From an uncultured Erysipelotrichaceae bacterium (GTDB lineage Bacteria; Bacillota_I; Bacilli_A; RF39; UBA660), in the NCBI GenBank assembly GCA_902803685.1, contig CADCQR010000033.1, positions 1-10,134 on the forward strand: a DNA stretch of 10,134 nt. The letters are read 5' to 3'. Shown piece by piece: positions 6,064 to 10,134 of this stretch. How positions within the stretch are numbered: the stretch's first letter is position 1; each line of letters starts with the position of its first letter. The translations under genes were made by a program, and so were the position numbers. The notes beneath the pieces were generated by a model. It saw nothing but the letters and a program-made list of their open reading frames with translations, did no database searches and was not told the DNA's origin.

Positions 6064-8127
6064 CTATATGCCATAAGAATCATAATACTTGTTCATTACT
6101 TCTTTAGTTATTCGCAAAGTAACTAAAGATGCATAATTAATTCTTGAATTTGGATGTGATGAGTTAGGAGATGTAACAATTATGCTTACTTTTGGATTAT
6201 TTGCTGGTGCATATCCAACAAATGAGGAAGTGATTGTTTCCGTATCTATAACGTTATCTCCATTTGTATCTATAAAACTTTGACTAGTACCAGTTTTACC
6301 AGCTGCATCCAACTTATCTTCAACATAACCTCTACCATATCCTCCGTAACTATGTACCACCGCATAGAATCCCTCTTTTACTCTATTCATATATTCTTCT
6401 TTGGTATCTATTTTATTTAACACATTTGGAGAGTATGTATAGATTATTTTTCCTAATTGCTCACTATTCGTTGACTCATGGACTTCCTTTAAAAGGTGCG
6501 TCTGCATCCTATTTCCGCCATTAGCTATAGTAGAGATGTATTGTGACAATTGCAAAGGAGTATATGTCTCATACTGTCCCATTACAAAATCCAGTAAGTT
6601 ACCTGCTGCTTTATCTTCCTTGGCACCATACCCAGCACTTTCTACAGGTAAATCAATACCCGTTTTCACACCTAATCCGAATGAATGATACATATTTCTA
6701 TAAGTATCAAATGCTGATTGATTAAGATTCATTTTCATTCCTCTAACATATTCTTGGCCATTAACTCTCATAGCAATCTTAAACTGATATACATTAGATG
6801 ATTTTGCTAAGGCTGTTATATCATTAATAACACCCAGAGTATGTGAAGAACATTTTTCTGATACTCCCGCTACTTTAATACATTCATCTAAAATATTTTC
6901 ACCGATATGAACAGCACCTGTATTATAACCAACAAGCATAGAAGCTCCCTTTACAACAGACCCTGGAGTTATTGGTGATGTTAAAATACTTCTAACGTTA
7001 TCTACGACTTCATCGCCAACAAGTCTTTTTGACGCCATAACTAATATTTCTCCGGTATTAGGATCTTGCAAAATAACACTTGAATGATCATAATATTCTG
7101 TATTAGGTTCTGTTTTGGTTTTGTATAAATAATCGGCAATTATACGTTCTACCTCTTGTTGAAGATTTATGTCTATACTTAATACAATGTCATTGCCTCG
7201 TTTTCCCTCTTTAAGCAATCTAGTCTCTGTAGATGATACTACTTCATACTTAGACTTTTCTCCACGTAAATAACTTTCATATTCTTTCTCTAGATAACTT
7301 AAACCAACCCTATCATTTAAGGAATAACCTAAGCTAAGATAATAATCTTTATCTTCAGCTGGCAATCCCTGTTTAGAAGACGATACTGTTCCTAATATTG
7401 ACTTTAGAGTATCACCATATGGATATGTTCTTTCCCAACTTATACTAGTATTAAATCCATTTAACACGGCATTATTTTCGCTAATATAAGCATATTCTGC
7501 ATCACTAACATTCTTTTTTATTTGTTTTTCCGAATAAGTATAGCCACTATTCATTAAGAAAAATAATTGAGCACTTTCTATATCTTCAGTAGTTAAAGTA
7601 TCTAACATCTTTTGAGTTATTCTTTGAATTTTTAATTCATATAAATCATTGCTAGTCAATTTCTTTTGTTTATATTTCTCATACTCTTTGTCTTTTATTA
7701 ATTTTTTACAAATATCTGGATATTTAGCAACATAAAACTCTTTTTTAGATCTTGTCGTAATCTTAGAAACATCTATTTCAATATGCTTAGCAACCTCATA
7801 AGCTAAATCAAGCATTTCTTGCGTAGAAGTCTTTTTATTTTTCTTATAAGTAATTGTCCTAACTGCTTTATTATCTACAATAACATTATAATTTCTATCT
7901 AAGATTCTCCCACGAGGAGCAGATTCTCCTTCTATAGTTGAATATGTTAATAAACTTATCTTTTCTTGATATTTTTTATTATCCTTAATCATTACATTAA
8001 ATAATTTAATAGTTAAAATAGCAAATAAAATTACTAAGATTACTATAAATAATATAAGACGTCTTTTAATAACAAAATCATAATTTATTTTCTTTTCCTT
8101 AGGATATACTCTCTTAGTCTTTTGCAT
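6064..8127 (-). CDS. pbpA: class B penicillin-binding protein, PbpA/PbpH elongation type
   Basis: Membrane-anchored transpeptidase of 687 residues that cross-links peptidoglycan during lateral wall growth. A basic cytoplasmic tail (1-23) leads into one membrane anchor (about 24-44). The dimerisation domain has APRGRILDRN at 70-79. The catalytic domain carries all three motifs: SVVK with Ser390 and Lys393, SSN at 443-445, and KTGTS at 611-615. FGLGVKTGIDLP and MGQYETYTPLQL are also typical. There is no glycosyltransferase domain and no PASTA repeat. Stretches such as KKLTSNDLYELKIQRIT and WERTYPYGDTLKSILGTVSS resemble B. subtilis PbpA closely as I recall it, favouring the elongation rather than the septal enzyme. 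An acidic loop DTNGDNVIDTET (620-631) follows KTGTS. The ATG at 8127 has TGGAGGT 6 bases upstream. The gene diverges from the DUF2624 gene, and rpmG follows. Confidence 0.95.
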   Translation of the reverse strand: MQKTKRVYPKEKKINYDFVIKRRLILFIVILVILFAILTIKLFNVMIKDNKKYQEKISLLTYSTIEGESAPRGRILDRNYNVIVDNKAVRTITYKKNKKTSTQEMLDLAYEVAKHIEIDVSKITTRSKKEFYVAKYPDICKKLIKDKEYEKYKQKKLTSNDLYELKIQRITQKMLDTLTTEDIESAQLFFLMNSGYTYSEKQIKKNVSDAEYAYISENNAVLNGFNTSISWERTYPYGDTLKSILGTVSSSKQGLPAEDKDYYLSLGYSLNDRVGLSYLEKEYESYLRGEKSKYEVVSSTETRLLKEGKRGNDIVLSIDINLQQEVERIIADYLYKTKTEPNTEYYDHSSVILQDPNTGEILVMASKRLVGDEVVDNVRSILTSPITPGSVVKGASMLVGYNTGAVHIGENILDECIKVAGVSEKCSSHTLGVINDITALAKSSNVYQFKIAMRVNGQEYVRGMKMNLNQSAFDTYRNMYHSFGLGVKTGIDLPVESAGYGAKEDKAAGNLLDFVMGQYETYTPLQLSQYISTIANGGNRMQTHLLKEVHESTNSEQLGKIIYTYSPNVLNKIDTKEEYMNRVKEGFYAVVHSYGGYGRGYVEDKLDAAGKTGTSQSFIDTNGDNVIDTETITSSFVGYAPANNPKVSIIVTSPNSSHPNSRINYASLVTLRITKEVMNKYYDSYGI

Positions 8128-8199
8128 ATTTTAACCTCCATTATTAGTTTAACACATATTCTTAAAAGTATTTCATAAATTTAATTAGAGGAGAATTTT
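8128..8199. promoter_or_regulatory. divergent intergenic region between pbpA and the DUF2624 gene
   Basis: These 72 bases must drive both genes. Towards pbpA the minus strand has TGTTAAACT, an extended -10-like site with four of six matches (8153-8145). Towards the plus-strand gene I see no convincing promoter, only AT-rich stretches such as CATAAATT. Both genes have very strong ribosome binding sites (TGGAGGT for pbpA; AGAGGAGA at 8187-8194 for the other). Confidence 0.3.
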
Positions 8200-8451
8200 A
8201 TGTATAAAAAATTTATTTTAAATTATATTCATTTACTAACCCCTAACCATATAAAAGAATATGCTGAAAAAAATAAAATTTACATTAGTGATGAAGAAAC
8301 ATTAATTATTTATAAATTTATTTTAAATAATTATGATAAATTACTAGAAGATAATCAATCTATTGAACTATTAAAACCACTTATAAGAGGGGATTTATAT
8401 GATAAAATAGTGATTTTATATAAAGAAAATAAGGCCAAATATATAGATTAG
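8200..8451 (+). CDS. yqfT: small DUF2624-like protein (YqfT type)
   Basis: Protein of 83 residues, Lys/Ile/Asn-rich, predicted mostly helical, with no signal peptide, cysteines or membrane segment. The layout LTPNHIKEYAEKNKIYIS (13-30), then a helix with IIYKFILNNYDKLLED, then LLKPLIRGDLYDKI, resembles the DUF2624 family, whose B. subtilis member YqfT is encoded next to nfo (yqfS). The nearby nfo supports the assignment, although here the gene is on the opposite strand with one gene between. The function of the family is not known to me. The ATG is preceded by AGAGGAGA with 6 bases spacing, so translation should be strong. It is the only plus-strand gene in the window and ends 2 bases from the stop of its convergent neighbour. 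The family call rests on pattern memory, not a search. Confidence 0.75.
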   Translation: MYKKFILNYIHLLTPNHIKEYAEKNKIYISDEETLIIYKFILNNYDKLLEDNQSIELLKPLIRGDLYDKIVILYKENKAKYID

Positions 8452-8460
8452 TCTTATTTT
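8426..8460. terminator. shared bidirectional terminator between convergent genes
   Basis: AAAATAAGGC (8426-8435) pairs with GTCTTATTTT (8451-8460), a 10-bp stem with one G-U pair and a 15-base loop. On the plus strand ATTTTTAG follows; on the minus strand CTTTATATAAAA follows. The arms lie in the last codons of the two convergent genes, and the DUF2624 stop spans the loop and second arm while the opposite stop lies within the second arm. The T-tract is better for the plus-strand gene. Confidence 0.6.
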
Positions 8461-9197
8461 ATTTTTAGATCATATAAATAATAACTACCATTAGAATTCT
8501 TTTTAAATCTAAACGTATATACTGGCAACTTATTTTTTACGGCTTCATAATCTTTTTCAGAAACTTCATAATCTTTTGATGAATCAGCATCACCAATTAT
8601 AGGTTCTTCATCGCCAGGGGACTTATAATAGGCATTATTGGGCCCACATACACTAATACAACTTGTACCATATAAAATATTGGCTTTAATAATGATATCA
8701 GATTTACTATATTTAGAAGACAATAATTTTACATAGTTATTACGATATACTTTATAATTATTTGCCCCATCATGATCATGATAGTATTCATTATTAAATT
8801 GATAAATTCCATCTTTGTATTTGAACAAAACTTCATTATCTATATTGCAATATATATCTTGATCTTTAATTGAATATTTTTCTCCAAAATATTCTTTAAT
8901 ATATTCATGAACATCAGAAGATTTAACAGGGTCAGTTATATTACCTATATTTTTCATTACTGCATAGTATAAAACCTTCTCCTTTTTTATAGTATTAAAT
9001 CCATCTATATAATCTTCAGAATAATATTTAGAATACTCTGTTTTTATTTTTAAAGTTAATTTGTCAATTTCTGATTGAGGTATTTTCTTATTATTAATAA
9101 TATAAGGGATTTCAGTTTTTGATATTTTTAAATAAAAAAGAGCCACCAATATAATTAATAATATAATAATTAAAAATATTATTTTTTTACTTCTCAT
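8454..9197 (-). CDS. membrane-anchored extracytoplasmic protein of unknown function
   Basis: Protein of 247 residues that I do not recognise. MRSKK is followed by one strongly hydrophobic segment (about 6-23) without a lipobox cysteine, so it is likely a signal anchor with the rest outside the cell. The outer part is rich in Tyr, Lys, Asp and Asn. Notable points are HDHD at 140-143, Cys117, and a Cys180-x3-Cys184 pair in GTSCISVCG that could form a disulfide, then an acidic stretch (194-218) and a C-terminal strand-like ending PVYTFRFKKNSNGSYYLYDL. Its ATG overlaps the nfo stop by 4 bases (ATGA), with GGAGAAGG inside the end of nfo, so it is translated from the nfo message. A link with DNA repair is not suggested by its predicted location. 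Base composition is like its neighbours, so transfer is not indicated. Confidence 0.85.
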   Translation of the reverse strand: MRSKKIIFLIIILLIILVALFYLKISKTEIPYIINNKKIPQSEIDKLTLKIKTEYSKYYSEDYIDGFNTIKKEKVLYYAVMKNIGNITDPVKSSDVHEYIKEYFGEKYSIKDQDIYCNIDNEVLFKYKDGIYQFNNEYYHDHDGANNYKVYRNNYVKLLSSKYSKSDIIIKANILYGTSCISVCGPNNAYYKSPGDEEPIIGDADSSKDYEVSEKDYEAVKNKLPVYTFRFKKNSNGSYYLYDLKIK

Positions 9198-10087
9198 AAG
9201 CCTTCTCCGCTAATAATCTTTTTAATTAAATCACTATCAAATGATTTATTCTTTATCATTTCTATCTCATATTTATAAGGAGGATATACTTTATTTACAT
9301 AAGGAGTTTCCAATATTTTAGGAACATTTTCTAATCTTTTATTATAAATTATTTCAGTTAAGACATTAAAACCAATATTTCCAAACCCAATATTTTCATG
9401 TCTATCTTTATGAGAACCCTTTAAATTTTTACTATCATTTACATGAACACAACCTATCTTATCAATTCCAATTACTTTATCAAATAGATTTAGAAAACTA
9501 TCAAAATTCTCTATATCGTATCCAGCATCAAATAGGTGACAAGTATCTAAACATACCCCCAAATTATCTTTATACTTACAATTATTAATTATATATTGTA
9601 TTTCTTCTAAAGCTGAACCAAGTTCAGAACCTTTACCAGCCATAGTCTCCAGTAAAACTATAACATTCGTCTTAGTATTTTCAAATATCAAGTTTAACCC
9701 CCTTACAACATTATCTAGGCCAGTTTCAATTCCAGCACCAACATGAGAGCCAGGATGAAGAACCATATATTTTATACCCAATTTTTCGCATCTTTTAATC
9801 TCGGCTTCCAAAAAATTTGCAGAAAACATAAATTTTTCTTCATCAGAATTCGCTAAGTTTATAATATATGGTGCATGAACTATTACCTTAGAATAATCAA
9901 AATCTAATTCTTTCATCTTTTCAGTCGCTTGTAACGTGAGATTATCATCAATATCACATCTTATAGTATTTTGTGGCGCCCCTGTATAAAACATAAATGT
10001 AGTAGAATTATATGATAAAGCTTCTTCTAAACAACCTAACAATTGAGTATTTTTCTTAAAACCAACATGACTTCCTATTAACAACAT
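9194..10087 (-). CDS. nfo: endonuclease IV (AP endonuclease, Nfo)
   Basis: Zinc-dependent apurinic/apyrimidinic endonuclease of 297 residues that cuts DNA 5' of abasic sites in base-excision repair. It has the TIM-barrel family pattern with all nine expected metal ligands: His71, His111, Glu147, Asp181, His184, His215, Asp228, His230 and Glu260. The family signatures are clear: GVCLDTCHLFDAG (177-189) and HVNDSKNLKGSHKDRHENIG (215-234). Length is typical of the Gram-positive enzymes. The ATG at 10087 has GGAGG 6 bases upstream. The gene ends in TGA overlapping the start of the next gene, so the two are co-transcribed and probably coupled. The TGA stop is direct evidence that UGA is not used for Trp here. 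Confidence 0.97.
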   Translation of the reverse strand: MLLIGSHVGFKKNTQLLGCLEEALSYNSTTFMFYTGAPQNTIRCDIDDNLTLQATEKMKELDFDYSKVIVHAPYIINLANSDEEKFMFSANFLEAEIKRCEKLGIKYMVLHPGSHVGAGIETGLDNVVRGLNLIFENTKTNVIVLLETMAGKGSELGSALEEIQYIINNCKYKDNLGVCLDTCHLFDAGYDIENFDSFLNLFDKVIGIDKIGCVHVNDSKNLKGSHKDRHENIGFGNIGFNVLTEIIYNKRLENVPKILETPYVNKVYPPYKYEIEMIKNKSFDSDLIKKIISGEGL

Positions 10088-10120
10088 ATCGTTCCTCCAA
10101 AACTATATTTAACAAAATAT

Positions 10121-10126
10121 ATTATA
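10121..10126 (-). promoter_or_regulatory. possible -10 element for nfo
   Basis: The minus strand has a perfect TATAAT about 33 bases before the nfo start, in a run of alternating A and T. The -35 would lie beyond the window edge, so the promoter cannot be confirmed, and the low complexity makes chance likely. Confidence 0.3.
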
Positions 10127-10134
10127 TATAATAA

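Noticed and set aside
9194..9196. TGA at the end of nfo as a Trp codon (code 4)
   Set aside because: Nfo already has its full normal length there, the overlapping ATGA gives a well-formed next gene with its own ribosome binding site, and Trp in the other genes is TGG.
10088..10134. Alternating AT stretch at the right edge as an origin or attachment site
   Set aside because: It is too short and simple. There are no DnaA boxes, repeats or integrase gene nearby, and it fits an ordinary AT-rich promoter region.
1..10134. Defence island, toxin-antitoxin pair, prophage or CRISPR in the window
   Set aside because: All identified genes are housekeeping, there are no direct repeat arrays, transposases or integrases, and the only small gene fits a known Bacilli family.

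Overview
The window is AT-rich chromosomal DNA from a low-GC Gram-positive bacterium (Bacillota). I would place it among the Bacilli or the small-genome gut lineages near Erysipelotrichia/RF39, but the sequence does not fix a genus. The evidence is strong Shine-Dalgarno sites (AGAGGTGAT, GGAGG), extended -10 promoters, intrinsic terminators with T-tracts, and Bacillus-type gene neighbourhoods. The genetic code is standard: Trp is TGG and nfo ends in TGA, which argues against code-4 Mollicutes.

Layout from left to right. The extreme left edge carries the ribosome binding site and first codons of a minus-strand gene that runs out of the window, preceded by an intrinsic terminator. Next come ymfH and ymfF, a paired M16 metallopeptidase-like couple with overlapping reading frames (115-2644). 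Then follow ftsK/spoIIIE DNA translocase (2746-5037), efp elongation factor P (5136-5693), rpmG ribosomal protein L33 (5761-5925) and pbpA, a class B elongation penicillin-binding protein (6064-8127). All of these are on the minus strand. One small plus-strand gene of the DUF2624/YqfT type (8200-8451) diverges from pbpA. It converges, with 2 bases between stop codons, on a minus-strand pair: a membrane-anchored unknown protein (8454-9197) and nfo endonuclease IV (9194-10087), which overlap by 4 bases.

Functionally this is core housekeeping: chromosome segregation (FtsK), translation (EF-P, L33), lateral wall synthesis (PbpA), base-excision repair (Nfo), and a widely conserved but poorly characterised M16 pair. 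There is no mobile element, CRISPR array, RNA gene or defence island, and no gene-free stretch longer than about 140 bases. The most informative points are the complementary loss of active-site motifs in the M16 pair, a gene order that looks like a compressed version of the Bacillus subtilis yqf-yqh and spoIIIE-ymf regions, a calcium-loop-like insert beside the PbpA active site, several stop codons built into terminator hairpins, and the unknown membrane protein coupled to nfo. I found no convincing undescribed multi-gene system.
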